Source of the DNA: Astrothelium macrocarpum
Lineage: Eukaryota > Ascomycota > Dothideomycetes > Trypetheliales > Trypetheliaceae
Direction of reading: 5' to 3'
Assembly (NCBI GenBank): GCA_021030915.1
Contig: JAGEMR010000005.1
Span: 310,001-374,000, forward strand
Length of the DNA: 64,000 nucleotides
In this document: one piece after another, positions 22,142-33,039 of the stretch
How positions within the stretch are numbered: the stretch's first letter is position 1
Layout: each line of letters opens with the position of its first letter
Notes under the pieces: generated by a model
Told to the model about the DNA's origin: nothing
Seen by the model: only the letters and a program-made list of their open reading frames with translations
Database searches by the model: none
Position numbers and translations under genes: made by a program

Positions 22142-24127
22142 ATGCATCAAACGTCGTCTAGACTGCTTCGTATGACTGAAGATGACCGTCCGTTCACAAG
22201 AGTAAGTATCCATGTTCCCATTCGCCCGATCAAATCACGTTCCCTAGCAAAACCTGACTTTTAGGCGAAATTGCATGGGTCTTTGCTTGATCATCATTCA
22301 CTTGCACATTCATTGAACAATTTTCCTAAAACATCATTTCATGGTTTATACTTTACCCTGTCTCCCCCAAGTTCAGTTTTGCTGGCCAACGCAAATCACA
22401 TCTATCTGAATGCTTCAGCAATGTCTCATAAAGATGATTTTGCCCTGTTTAGCTCACATCTCATGATCAACTCCTTTTCTGTCGATGTCAATATGCTCCC
22501 TGCAGTAATCATGTCGTTTGCTGATCATAGAATTGCAGGATTTCAAAGACTTGTTCTCTACCTTGATGGTGTCACTACCATTGAGCCCGCACAGGGTTCG
22601 CTTCCAGAGAGTCGAGCATACATTCACTGCCGAAGAAGCCATCACGAATCTTGGTTCACTCAAATTTTCTCAATCCAATCGCATGCCGGATCCAAAAGAC
22701 CCTTCTCGCATTGTCACGACCACAACGACTACCACCTTTTCCATGGCAAAGGAAATGGCTCGATCAGTGTGCACAAGGTTTGCCGAGGCTAGGTTCTGCG
22801 AGGCCGTTGACCAAAAGAGTGATTTTAGCTCGAAGAGCTCTGTGTGGCAACTAACGCCCAAGGGCATGCATGTGCTATCGCGTTTTTGCCAACGTAATGG
22901 CATCAATCAACGGCATATTAATGATTTACTCGCCTCTCCACGCAATACAATGTCGCTGGTCATCCTCGAAAGAGAAACAGAGACGGACAAACTCGTTCGA
23001 GATCGTGCTACCGTGGAAGTCATCTTTCGCCGATTCGCTGGTCAGGATGGTCCAAACATTAAACAGAATGTCAACATTTCGGACTCGGATTCAGTCAACG
23101 ACTATCAAACTGGTACAGTTGGTGTGAAGGTAGCGGAAAAACGAAGAGTGGGGAACAGAGTACATACAGAAACTTTTACAGGCAAGGCTGCCGTAGACTG
23201 GCTGATGGACTGCGCCACTGTCGTTGACAGGCGAGAAACATACGAGATATGCACCTGGTTTATAGAGCATGGTTTCATTATCCCGGTAAACAATCCCATT
23301 GCAGAGGCGCCCAGCTCTCAGGTCTCCTCGCCGAATGGACAACACGCAGGCAGTCCCAAATTCCAACCATCCAAAACAGCTTATTACGAATTCACGGTGA
23401 AGGGTAGGAAAATAGCTGGATGGATAACGAGTCCGCCAAACTCCATCATGGAAGATAGCGCTTCTTCACGTGTACCAGCAGGCCAATCTCGAGATTCGAA
23501 CGCGAACCGGATGCACCACATTATTCGCGATGCAGCCCTGCGATTATTGTTCAAAGAATTCTTGCGTGACACACATTGCGAAGAGAATCTGTCGTTCTAC
23601 CTCGAGGTCAATGATTTTCTGAGACAGAACGAATCGGCTCAGGCGTCGGTTTCTGCTGCAGGTCAAGGTAACGCGAAGCTAGAGGTAATCCGAGAAACAC
23701 TGGCGAGCGCATACAGTAAGTGTCACCCACATGTAGCCCCTTTCTTTCTGAAAAACAGCTGATCCGGACCCAGGTCTCTACAATGCCTTTCTTGCGCCCG
23801 GCTCGCCCTGTGAGCTGAACATCGACCACAGCCTACGCAACGCTCTCGCCAGTCGCATGACCCGAGCTGTTGGAGACGACAAGTCAATGGTTGCAAGCTT
23901 GAAGGAAGTTGCTAACCTGTTTCAAAGAGCTCAGTCAAGCGTGTTCAAGCTCATGGCAAGCGTGAGTGGCCCCATACATACCCTTGATCATTCATCAAAT
24001 TTAATTAATCTCGAAACAGGATTCTGTACCCAAGTTCGTACGCGATCCGAAATACTCAACTACGCTCAAGGAGCGAAATTTTGAGCACGTAATATCCGCA
24101 AATTTAGCGAGCACTTCGATTAGTTAG
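22142..24127 (+). CDS. flbA: RGS protein FlbA/Sst2 (DEP-DEP-RGS), 5' end uncertain
   Basis: Exons 22142-22201, 22539-23715, 23774-23961 and 24020-24127 (510 aa from this ATG). The first intron is 337 bp, the others 58 bp; all are GT-AG. Landmarks: TSSRLLRMTEDDRPFTR joined to DFKDLFSTLMVSLPLSPHR; the run LGSLKFSQSNRMPDPKDPSR and a stretch of seven Thr; two DEP domains (the second around KAAVDWLMDC); then the RGS box (LLFKEFLRDTHCEENLSFYL ... LYNAFLAPGS), ending near DSVPKFVRDPKY. FlbA accelerates GTP hydrolysis on the FadA-type G-alpha, shutting off growth signalling so that conidiation can start. Aspergillus FlbA is longer (719 aa). Here the frame stays open upstream to 21989, just after a TTGTAG acceptor-like site, and reads like protein, so an upstream exon may exist; I found no ATG for it. 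Confidence 0.88.
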
Positions 24128-25018
24128 CCGGCATGAGCCCTGAGTTTTGATCACTGAGCTCGACATCCAATGGATTCATCCAATCATTTGTCAGCACGGA
24201 TACACCGGCGATTTTGGTCGGGTGATACTCGACCTGGCCTCAGTGTCCGACGTCTCTCTTCCCACTTATCGCAATTCGTCCTCTTTCTGGGCTTCTCTGC
24301 TCACGCCCGAAGGCTGCTGTTGCACAAGCGCCCTCTACACGGACTTGTCTGACGTAACCGCCTGGTAGAAAATGGGTTTCACGGCAGAAGAGCCTGGAAA
24401 GTTCTGATTATTCAGCGGTTTTGAAAATGAAGCATGATTTGTCTGCTTCTTTCATGGTTGCACGACTGGCGCAGGGCCAGACTAATTTCTTCTTTGCTTG
24501 CTACACGTCCTGCTGGGTCGATTCTCTTGCATAGCATTTAGACACTGTCATCAGGCCGTGGCCCGGCGTTGATGGCGGGAATACGGAGTTTGCTCTTAGA
24601 GCGGCGAGTTTTGCGTCGCAACGTGTTTCATCTTTCTTCGCCAGAGATCAAGGGCGAAATTTTACACAGGGGCTGGACGTGGGGCACTGAGCAATACAGC
24701 CAATTGTAAATCCCTGAGCATCGCTGCTCAGTGTTATATAGTATAGGATGTGAACGAATAAAGACCAATTTCAAGAAGCATTGTCTGAGATTGACGAATG
24801 AAATTCAAAAGATTGCCTAATTGGGCTAACGTGGGTCCGCGATGTTTACAGTGGTCTGTGCGTTTAGGTGTAATATCTTTGTTCACCAGATTGCTGCCAC
24901 TTTGACCACGCGCAGACGTACGCATTACTCTTGCTAGGAATGTGGTACTGTAATGCTCTGATATTGGTTGGCCAAGTTCAACCGTCGTTTGCGCTCTGAA
25001 GTAATCCTAAGAGAGGCG
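24128..25018. other. Intergenic, no gene seen
   Basis: 891 bp between flbA and CHK1 on the same strand: flbA 3' region and CHK1 promoter. Small frames only. Confidence 0.6.
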
Positions 25019-26723
25019 ATGGGTGCACCACCGGGAGTACATCAAAACTCTCAGTCTGCTTTGAAATTCCTAACAACAACAGTCCCAAGTTGCACCTCTG
25101 CCAAATGATCTCCCATTTCGACTTATATCCAAAACCATCGGCGTAGGCGCATATGCCTCGTACGTCTGGCCCCATTCCTTCTCCATTCGTACCTCGCTTA
25201 CCATCTACAGTATTCGCAAAGCTATACCGCTCCAAAAGTCCCAACCCGTCTTTGCTGTCAAATTCATAAACAAGAAGCATGCCTTCGAACAAGGACGACT
25301 TAAACCACAACAGATCAAGCTGGAAATAAGCCTTCATCAACACGTCAGTCACCATAACAATATTATAAAATGCTTCAACAGCGGCGAAGATGCGCTCTGG
25401 AATTGGATCGCAATGGAGTTGGCAGAAGGGGGCGACTTATTCGACAAAGTGGAGGCTGATGAAGGCGTGGGAGAGGACATTGCACATTTCTATTTTACGC
25501 AATTAATACGAGGCATCAGCTACATGCATTCAAGATGTGTTGCACATCGAGACATCAAACCCGAGAACATCCTCCTCTCGGGGGAAGGTGATCTCAAGCT
25601 TGCTGACTTTGGGCTCGCAAGTCTATTCTCAAGAAATGGTCAAACCAAGCTATCTACTACCGTCTGCGGCAGCCCACCCTACATTGCTCCAGAAATCCTT
25701 CAGCTTGGTGGACGAAAGGCACAGAACGGCAAGCAGGCAGGTTACCAAGCAAACCTGACAGACATATGGTCTTGCGGTATCGTCCTCTTCGTCCTCCTCG
25801 TCGGCAACACCCCCTGGGACGAGCCTACACGCCAAAGCTACGAATTCAACGAATACATCGAGTCCCACGGTCGCCCTCAAAACGACGAACTATGGGATCG
25901 CATAGCCCCCGAACCGCTCAACCTCCTCCGCGGCATCCTCAAAGTCGACCCACGGGAACGCTTCGACCTCGAAAAAATCCGGCAACACCCCTGGTTCACC
26001 CGGCCCAACCCTTACCTTACATCCACTGGCAAACCCACCAACGAAATCACCCGCGCCACCAAAATGTTCGAATCACTACACATCGACTTCAACGCTCCCC
26101 CCACAGCCAGCCAAAGCCGCTCCCAGCCCGCCGTGGCCGACGCCATGGACCTCGACCCGCCGAACAACCACGTCTCCGCGCTCGCATCCACACAGCCGCA
26201 GACGCCGCTCGACAACAACCCCTTCGACTGGGAGCGGCCGACGTTCTTTGCCTCACAGCCCTACCTCGCCACCACCACCGCCGCTGATGCCTACGACGGC
26301 CTCGAGGACGACCCCTCGCTCTCGCAGTTCCAGCCGACACCGTCTGTGCCGCTGACGCGCACGCAGGCGGCGCGCCACTTCAACGACATCGTGCCGCCGG
26401 CCAGCCTGTGCCGGTTCGTGTCGGCGCTGCCGGCGCCGCTGGTGCTGCGGCGCGTGGCCGAGGCGCTGCGCGGCGTGGGTGTGCCCGTGGCCGGGGCCGA
26501 AGAGGCCGGGGATGGGAGTGGCGGGTGGTTGAGGGTCAAGATGCTGGATGGGCGACGGCAGGGGCTGAGTGGGACGGTGGTGGTGGAGGGGATCGGGGGT
26601 GGGGAGGGGTGGGTGGAGGTGCGGTTTGTGAAGGCGAAGGGAGATCCGTTGGAGTGGCGGAGGTTGTTTAAGCAGGTTGTTAGGGCGTGTAGGGATGTGC
26701 TTTTGGTGCCGAAGATGGAGTGA
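25019..26723 (+). CDS. CHK1: DNA-damage checkpoint kinase Chk1
   Basis: Exons 25019-25036 (18 nt), 25083-25159 and 25211-26723 (535 aa); introns are 46 and 51 bp, GT-AG. The N-terminus reads MGAPPG then SQVAPLPNDLPFRLIS. Kinase landmarks: glycine loop TIGVGAYAS, ATP lysine in FAVKFINKK, hinge MELAEGGDLFDKVEADEGVGED, catalytic HRDIKPEN, metal-binding ADFGLAS, VCGSPPYIAPE, and DIWSCGIVLF. The C-terminus, after a low-complexity linker, has a KA1-like region with conserved WLRVKMLDGR and FVKAKGDPLEWRRLFK, the autoinhibitory part of Chk1. Chk1 is activated by ATR/Mec1/Rad3 and delays mitosis after DNA damage. Third-position GC rises sharply toward the 3' end. Confidence 0.95.
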
Positions 26724-27098
26724 GGTGGTGTGAGGTTAGAGCAGGCTGGGATGTGGTTTTTCCTCTATGGCGATATGGAGTGGGGACGATTGAATATCGC
26801 GTGTAATAGTAGTAGAGTAGACGAGCGCATGCATGTAAAGAATAAGCATCTTTGGGTCATTGATTACACACGCTACGTAATTATGCTCTTGTACAGCCAT
26901 TCTGTACATGGTATCTACAGACCAGACCAGAACCGTCGCCGAGGCGAAATGCATCATCAATGCTCGCTCCTGGCAGTGTCCAAAAAGAAAGAGCCCTCAA
27001 ACGCCACAAGTAGTCCCCTGGCCATATTGTGACTCCAACATGATTTCTCCCAACACAATCCCTCGCTGTTCAATCTCGCACGCTCATCAGCAAATTTT
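26724..27098. other. Intergenic, convergent 3' regions
   Basis: 375 bp between the CHK1 and DUF3405 stop codons. No gene seen. Confidence 0.6.
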
Positions 27099-29642
27099 TC
27101 ACGCATCCGGAGGTAGCACTTCCATCCCCTCCTCCTCATTCTCCTCCACGTACTCATCCTCGCTCTTCTCAATCACCAAATCCACCTGCTTCACAGGATG
27201 CAACAACATGGCCGGCAAACACATCCGCCCCTCCCCACTCAACTCATACTGCTCCCCGCCATCATTATCCACCTTATACCCCAACCACCTCTTCAACAGA
27301 TTCGGCGCAAAGCCCGCATCATAATACCACGTGGTCCCGCGAAAATTATGCTGCCTCTCATCACTAAACACGCTCGTCCGCGCACCCCCGGCCGCGCCAT
27401 TCCTGCCACCATTAAACGTCGCAGCGAGATAGCTCGTCGGCCACCTGCGATCGATGAACACGGGATGCGGCGCGTACACGGCCTTCAGCCCGTGGTGCAG
27501 CGCGCACGAGCCCGGCCACATCTCCGAGAACATGGTGTGGCGGCGCGTGCCGGTTTCCCGGTGCATGGCGGCGAGCAGCCGGCGCGACAGCCGCGATGCC
27601 GTGATGATGGCCGTGCGTCGCGGCACGTCGCGCGTCGGCGTCATGTAGCCCGTCACGTCGTCGGCGAGGATCCAGTTGGTGCCCTGTGGGTCGAAGAGCG
27701 GGTTGAAGGTGATGAGGTCCGCGTCTTCGCCCACGCCCCATTCGTATTTGTCCGCGGCGTAGATGGTCTTGGGGTGGGGGTCGTTGGCAATGTCGAAGTC
27801 GTCGTTGGGAGGGGGTTCGGGGCCCCAGATGGGGGATTCGGGTTTGGGTGCGAGGGCATTGGGGTTGTTGGGGTCGGTGGAAGGGAGTTTGTTGTTGTTG
27901 TTAATGTTGCTGGTGGGGTCGGACCAGATGTTATTGATGGAGGAGGTGCCGTGTTCGGTTTGGACGCGGACCATTTGTTTAAAGTCTTCCCAGCTGCCGT
28001 GCTCCGCAGGAACGTAGAAGCGGGAGTTGCGTTCCCAGAGACCTTTGCGGGGTTGCTGTTTTGCCCACTTGCCAACTTTGTCGAAAAGGTGATAAAAGTG
28101 ACCGGTGTAACGAATGTCCATTTCCCAATGCCAGAAGAAATCGTACTCTGGGTGCTCTTGTGCAAAATGTTGTACCGGCATGTAGGTACTTCGATAAACG
28201 CCATGGACCGGTAGAGTGCGGTAATTTGTGTCTTGCAAGCCGCCGTAGAACAGGCCCATTTGTCGTTCCGACCATAGAGTGCCCATGCCTCGGAACTCTT
28301 CAGGCAAGGATTCGTTCAAGACCCGCTGATATTCTTCTTTGTCGGACCAAATTGGAAGATCGTTGTTCTTGACATGAATAAGGAAATGAAGCTCATACTC
28401 TGCGCCCGAGGCAATAGAAAGCTCTGAAATTAATGCCCGCAGGTACATCAAATCTTCCTCGTCATATTCAAAGTCGTGCCAAGTTCGGACAATGACAGCT
28501 GTTCGAGGAAGCAGCTTTTTGGTACTTGAAGCGGACGTCGAGGGTGAGGATGTGTCGAGTTTGTTGAGATCGCGTTCATCCAGAGACGAAGACGATTGAT
28601 CATCTGACGGTTGTGTTTTGGATTCCTCAAGCTTTTCCGACGATACAGATTTGAAGCGATGGCTATTCTTCTTTATGCAGCGTTCTTGAGCCTCTTTCCA
28701 GTCGATTTCGCGATAATCTATCTCCCCGTCTTCTGCCCATACCGCTTCAGATCCTTCACGGTCGCCGTCTAGTGATGCCCCACTGCCTCCATATTTTCTG
28801 GAATAGCCGAGCCCATATGGTCCCAATCGTCCAAAGCGCTCAAAGCATACATCATCCCTTAGCCCGAAAATGTCATATGAACCCATAACATTAATAGGCG
28901 TGCCCTGCGGAACGCCTTGGTATACGCGTAATGGAGGAACTCGTTTCTTTCCATCCTTATCGATAAAACATTGCTTTGCAGCAGGGTAATCATCTTGACT
29001 ATTCGTGTACGGGTCGAATTTTTGTGAAGGTGGGATGGGCGAATGGGTGGGGCTGAGGTCGTCGGAAATTGTAGGTTCGTCAATTTCTTGGCGTTTGTTC
29101 AACCGTGGCTGCTCTTCCTGATCAGGATCCACTATAGGGATATCTTCATCTCCTGTAGGGTATTCGGGCACATTCTGCGATCGCGGAACTAATGTTCGGA
29201 TGCCACCATGGTAGCGCGTAAGGAAGGGAAATTGCTCCCAGACGGGTGGAGGAGGAGGTGGCGTGCCAATACCAAGCTCTACATCCTTTGCAGAGTTGTA
29301 GGATAGCTCAGTGAGGGTCAATATGAAAACGACCAAGGTAGTGGCCAGTATGCATGCGAAGCGTCGTGAGCATCTTCTGTACTTTCTGTATTGGTATGCG
29401 CGCGATTGGCCTCTTGCTCTTCCCCGAAGAAACGGACTTTTCTCTCGGAGCATAGGCTCATGAGAGGCAGATGTTTCTCTTGACGAGACGGTGGAGCCAG
29501 AGTGGGCAGAGTTCCAATCCGAATCATCGCCGTTCGCGTGTTCCTCGTCAACCCAATCTCCGTCATCTTCAGGCGAGGTCAGCACCGGTGTGTAAGCTCT
29601 AAGTTGGCGCTTGGCAACACGCAAGGGGTTGAAGGTCGGCAT
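27099..29642 (-). CDS. DUF3405 type II membrane protein
   Basis: Single exon, 847 aa. A cytosolic Ser/Arg-rich N-terminus of about 95 residues precedes one membrane helix (CILATTLVVFILTLTEL), as in Golgi type II enzymes, then a Pro-rich stem (GTPPPPPP). The lumenal part has the DUF3405 features: TAVIVRTWHDFEYDEEDLMYLRALISEL, then VHGVYRSTYMPVQHF, EYDFFWHWEMDIRYTGHFYH and GEDADLITFNPLF. The family is confined to fungi and looks like a glycosyltransferase-type enzyme, with DxD-like WEMDIRYTG, but no activity has been assigned that I know. An Asn-rich insert (about 27890-27910, from a GTT repeat on the plus strand) interrupts the domain. The ATG at 29642 is chosen; nothing upstream in frame is a better start. 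C-terminus is acidic (Glu-rich). Confidence 0.88.
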   Translation of the reverse strand: MPTFNPLRVAKRQLRAYTPVLTSPEDDGDWVDEEHANGDDSDWNSAHSGSTVSSRETSASHEPMLREKSPFLRGRARGQSRAYQYRKYRRCSRRFACILATTLVVFILTLTELSYNSAKDVELGIGTPPPPPPVWEQFPFLTRYHGGIRTLVPRSQNVPEYPTGDEDIPIVDPDQEEQPRLNKRQEIDEPTISDDLSPTHSPIPPSQKFDPYTNSQDDYPAAKQCFIDKDGKKRVPPLRVYQGVPQGTPINVMGSYDIFGLRDDVCFERFGRLGPYGLGYSRKYGGSGASLDGDREGSEAVWAEDGEIDYREIDWKEAQERCIKKNSHRFKSVSSEKLEESKTQPSDDQSSSSLDERDLNKLDTSSPSTSASSTKKLLPRTAVIVRTWHDFEYDEEDLMYLRALISELSIASGAEYELHFLIHVKNNDLPIWSDKEEYQRVLNESLPEEFRGMGTLWSERQMGLFYGGLQDTNYRTLPVHGVYRSTYMPVQHFAQEHPEYDFFWHWEMDIRYTGHFYHLFDKVGKWAKQQPRKGLWERNSRFYVPAEHGSWEDFKQMVRVQTEHGTSSINNIWSDPTSNINNNNKLPSTDPNNPNALAPKPESPIWGPEPPPNDDFDIANDPHPKTIYAADKYEWGVGEDADLITFNPLFDPQGTNWILADDVTGYMTPTRDVPRRTAIITASRLSRRLLAAMHRETGTRRHTMFSEMWPGSCALHHGLKAVYAPHPVFIDRRWPTSYLAATFNGGRNGAAGGARTSVFSDERQHNFRGTTWYYDAGFAPNLLKRWLGYKVDNDGGEQYELSGEGRMCLPAMLLHPVKQVDLVIEKSEDEYVEENEEEGMEVLPPDA

Positions 29643-30338
29643 GGCCCCCAAAATAGGGTCCGTCTCGTGGAAACACTCCCTCTCATCAAGTTTCCACTGT
29701 CGCCTCAGCAGTCGCAGCGTGCGAAGAATTGTCTTTTCTCAAACCTGGTACCCGCGCGCTTGGTTGGTGTGCCGGCCACGCAACAGAAGGCTGCCGCAAA
29801 CGGAGAAGGCCAAGGCTGGGGTCGGGTAGCAATGGAACGGCAGCGATTGCTATGGGGGATGGTTAAGTGAAGCTCTGGAAGTGGTACTGAGCATATATAC
29901 AGTGTTATCCAAAGATGCAGATGGAGAGAAAGCAGATCAAGCGTGCGGAGGTGCCAAGCCTGACCATGTTTCCGCAGTGACGAGTCTGTCGGACCCTAAC
30001 CTGATCCCCAAGCGCCCCTGTGCCGTTGCCACCAAATGAAACCGTCTCGTCCATCAACCCATCATTGCCGCAACTCTAATATTCTGCCTGACGCGTCTCG
30101 GGATTGGCACTTGGGAATTGGGGTGCATGGGCTTGGAAACTCGCAGCCGACGTGACCCTTTTCGTCGACGCTGCCGCTGTGGTGCCCTTCCGCCTCATCA
30201 TCCTTTGCCATGTCGAATAATCCCCGCCAATCGCCAGCGCTACCTGCAGCACGCATTGAGGCTAACATCTAACCTGCCTGTTCCTCGCTCTTTGACGTGT
30301 GCCTTGCAGCTTCACTTCTACCGTGCTATAATCGGGTG
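29643..30338. promoter_or_regulatory. Divergent promoter region, DUF3405 gene / acid phosphatase
   Basis: About 700 bp between divergent starts, presumably carrying both promoters. No gene seen. Confidence 0.5.
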
Positions 30339-31968
30339 ATGAACTATGGCGATTTATTTCATCATGTCAGCCTCTACGCTTTCTCCCTCTTACTGCTTGT
30401 CATTTGCGCCATGTATTACTACAATCATTGGGTAGTCCTCCAAAGCGTGCTATTAATTTCAAGCTTTACGTCAAACTTGAATATCCTAGCTCAGAGCAGC
30501 AACAATGCGACAGACCTTAGCTGGCATCCTCCCAACTCCACCCAGGTCAATGATCTGACTTCTGTTATCAATGGCACAGGCGTCTATGGCTTCATCTTTA
30601 ATTCGAGTACTGACCCTGCGGGGACGCCATATGGAACGTATAATTGGTGTAACATGCCCCATGTGAGACCTCAAGAATATCCCAAGGCAGACTCTTCATA
30701 CAAGCTTAAATATGTTGAAATTGTGAGAAACCCCCACAAAGTCTAATTGATCGTTGAATAACAATTACTTCAAGATCCATCGTCACCACAAGCGAACTCC
30801 GTATGCGGCCAACACCTTCCCCGTGGAATCTTATCCTTGGTATTGTTCTGATGAAGGTCTATTCTATTACGGCCAGCCAATTCCTGCTGGCAACCTGACT
30901 GCTGCCAGCACATATTGGTCTGTCTTTGACAGCAACTCAAATCCATTTGCTGTTCAGGGTTTCAATGGCACATGCCAGTTTCCGCAAATCACCTCTGCCG
31001 GACTTGGTGACAGCTACCAGCATGGCGCTGATTTGAAGGCCGTATATCAAGACATGCTTGGTTTCATCCCAAGCACCTTAAACAACGATACTGTAAGCTA
31101 TCGCGTCACCAACAATGTTATCACAAGCCAGGTTGCCGGAGAAGTCATAGCGGCTATGTTCCCTGGACAGACAAATGCCCATGTGGTCACTCCGCTACTC
31201 ATCCAGCCTGACTCCATCGATTCCCTTGAACCAGCTTACAGTTGTCCTGGCGGTACTGCCATTACAGATGCATATGGCCCAGGCTCCACCTCTCCAGGCT
31301 GGCTAGCCCATCTCAACGCATCTGCCTCGCTCTTCAGCACTCTCGATGCCCTCTCGGATGTTGACCCCACGGCTTCGGACTGGCACGTCTCTTGGGACCA
31401 TTATTTTGATAACTTGAGCTCAAGACTCTGCCATGACAAGCCTTTGCCGTGCAATATTTCGAATCCTAGCTTGTGTGTAACGCAGCAGCAAGCGGACGAA
31501 GTGTTTCGTCTTGGTGAATATGAGTACTCGTACATCTATCGCGATGATCCCATGTCATTACCAGCCAGTGTGGCTTCGTATGGCGTCTATGTTGCTGAAC
31601 TTGCCTCTAACCTACGCGGAGCCATTGACGGGGGATCGGGAAGTTACGGTGCACGTGGAATGAAGTATCGCCATAACATTGCTCACGACGGTTCCATCTC
31701 ACCTTTGCTCTCTATCCTACAAGTTGACGTCATGGTTTGGCCAGGTATGGGTGCTGAGGTGGTGTTCGAATTGTATAGCAAAGGAGAAGACCACTATCTC
31801 CGAGTTCTATGGGGTGGTCAAGTGCTGACAAGCAATAATCCCAGCCTTGGGTACATGGACATGGTGCCTGTCTCAACATTCTTAAATTATATTGACGGAT
31901 TAGTTGGAGTAGATGCAAGTCAGGTGCCGGCATTATGCAACAGGACAACTTCAAGCAGCACCGACTAA
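30339..31968 (+). CDS. Secreted histidine acid phosphatase
   Basis: Exons 30339-30722 and 30775-31968 (525 aa); the 52-bp GT-AG intron is in phase 0. Splicing creates the catalytic motif: LKYVEI joined to IHRHHKRTPYAANTFPVE, the RHxxRTP signature whose histidine is phosphorylated. The proton-donor HD motif is in IAHDGSISPLLSIL. Many N-x-S/T sites and Cys residues fit a secreted glycoprotein that frees phosphate from organic esters; phytase activity is possible but cannot be read from sequence. The N-terminus has a hydrophobic stretch preceded by a short segment; the in-frame ATG at 30411 would give a more usual signal peptide and is a reasonable alternative start. Convergent with the next gene, only 73 bp apart. 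Confidence 0.9.
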
Positions 31969-32041
31969 CTACATGTAATGGAGCATAAACACCTAAATCC
32001 AAACCCAATCTAAGTCAAAAACTCTCCGTTCCTTCCACCAA

Positions 32042-32899
32042 CTAATACGTCACCTCATAATCGAACTGCCCCAACTCCTCATCCTCATCCACTATCGTCT
32101 CCGTTGCCCGCCAATCCATCCGCCCCGTCTTCTGCCACATTGCCGTCAGTAAGTGTCTCTTACCATTCAGCCGTCTTTGCCTCTGCCTTGCATCCAGCCC
32201 TTCCCACCCATTCTTCTTTCCCGTCTTCTCCTCATCACCCACTACCATCATCTGCACCCCCCTTTTCGCCAATACAGCACCCACCTCCGCTGCAGTGAGC
32301 ACCTTATGTGTGGGGCAAGGTGTGTGCCGAGGTGTAGCCACAGCCCGGACGTCGTATTCGGCTGGGCTGGAGTATGCGCGTGGGGATAAAAAGGCAGAAG
32401 AAGGGGACCGCACACCGTGCCAACACAAGATGGGAGATGGTGAGGACTGGGAGCGGCGCCCGATCTTGGACGAAGGCGTGGCTGATCTGGTGGTGCTTTT
32501 ACTACTCTTGGCAAGAGCAGCAGAGATCCCCTCGGCTGGGGAGGAGAATGGATTGCGTGTACTGCTGGTCGTTCTTTGCAGTACGTTTCCTTTCGCTGAG
32601 AAGAAGTTGTGGGTTGACGAGCCCAAAATCTTGAGTCTCTTCTCCTGCCTTCTCGGGCTGCTTTCTGAGGCGCGTTTCCTTTTGTTCGACGCCTTTCCAT
32701 CGAAACCCGAGGAGCCAGAAGCAGATGGTTCGTTGCGTTCTGCTAATTCACTCTCCAGATCATGCGTAGAGCCTAAAGATCCAGGATTAGGCGTGTTATG
32801 TTGAGGAACGTGATGACCATCCGAAGCCGACGTCTTTCTCGCCGAATCGAATAATTTCCGCTCGACAGGGATGATGTTCGAGGGGCCTGAATTCGCCAT
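32042..32899 (-). CDS. Unrecognised Ser-rich, basic protein (285 aa)
   Basis: Single frame on the minus strand starting MANSGPSNIIPVERKLFDSARK. I do not recognise it. The protein is rich in Ser, Arg, Lys and Pro, with an NLS-like NKRKRASESSPRRQEKRLK and several S-P sites, so it is probably nuclear and phosphorylated. A more ordered part near the end reads TPCPTHKVLTAAEVGAVLAKRGVQMMVV, then Trp/Arg-rich LLTAMWQKTGRMDWRATE, before an acidic tail DEDEELGQFDYEVTY. Base composition and codon order resemble coding sequence, and the opposite strand frames look like shadows. The frame is open for 24 more codons upstream but lacks an ATG there. Confidence 0.65.
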   Translation of the reverse strand: MANSGPSNIIPVERKLFDSARKTSASDGHHVPQHNTPNPGSLGSTHDLESELAERNEPSASGSSGFDGKASNKRKRASESSPRRQEKRLKILGSSTHNFFSAKGNVLQRTTSSTRNPFSSPAEGISAALAKSSKSTTRSATPSSKIGRRSQSSPSPILCWHGVRSPSSAFLSPRAYSSPAEYDVRAVATPRHTPCPTHKVLTAAEVGAVLAKRGVQMMVVGDEEKTGKKNGWEGLDARQRQRRLNGKRHLLTAMWQKTGRMDWRATETIVDEDEELGQFDYEVTY

Positions 32900-33039
32900 T
32901 GGTTCTATCAGAGAAATTGCGTGAAGGCTTGAAATATGCTGGACGATGTGTGCTGCTAGTGGAGGAGACAATATAGCTAATTATGTTTGAATGCAAAAAG
33001 GTTGAAGCAGCCGTGTTCGATTCTCGCAAGACTGAAAGT

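Noticed and set aside
27198..28214. 338-codon frame on the plus strand opposite the DUF3405 gene
   Set aside because: Antisense shadow of a GC-rich coding region; Arg/Val/Gly-rich with no motif, while the minus strand has clear DUF3405 features.
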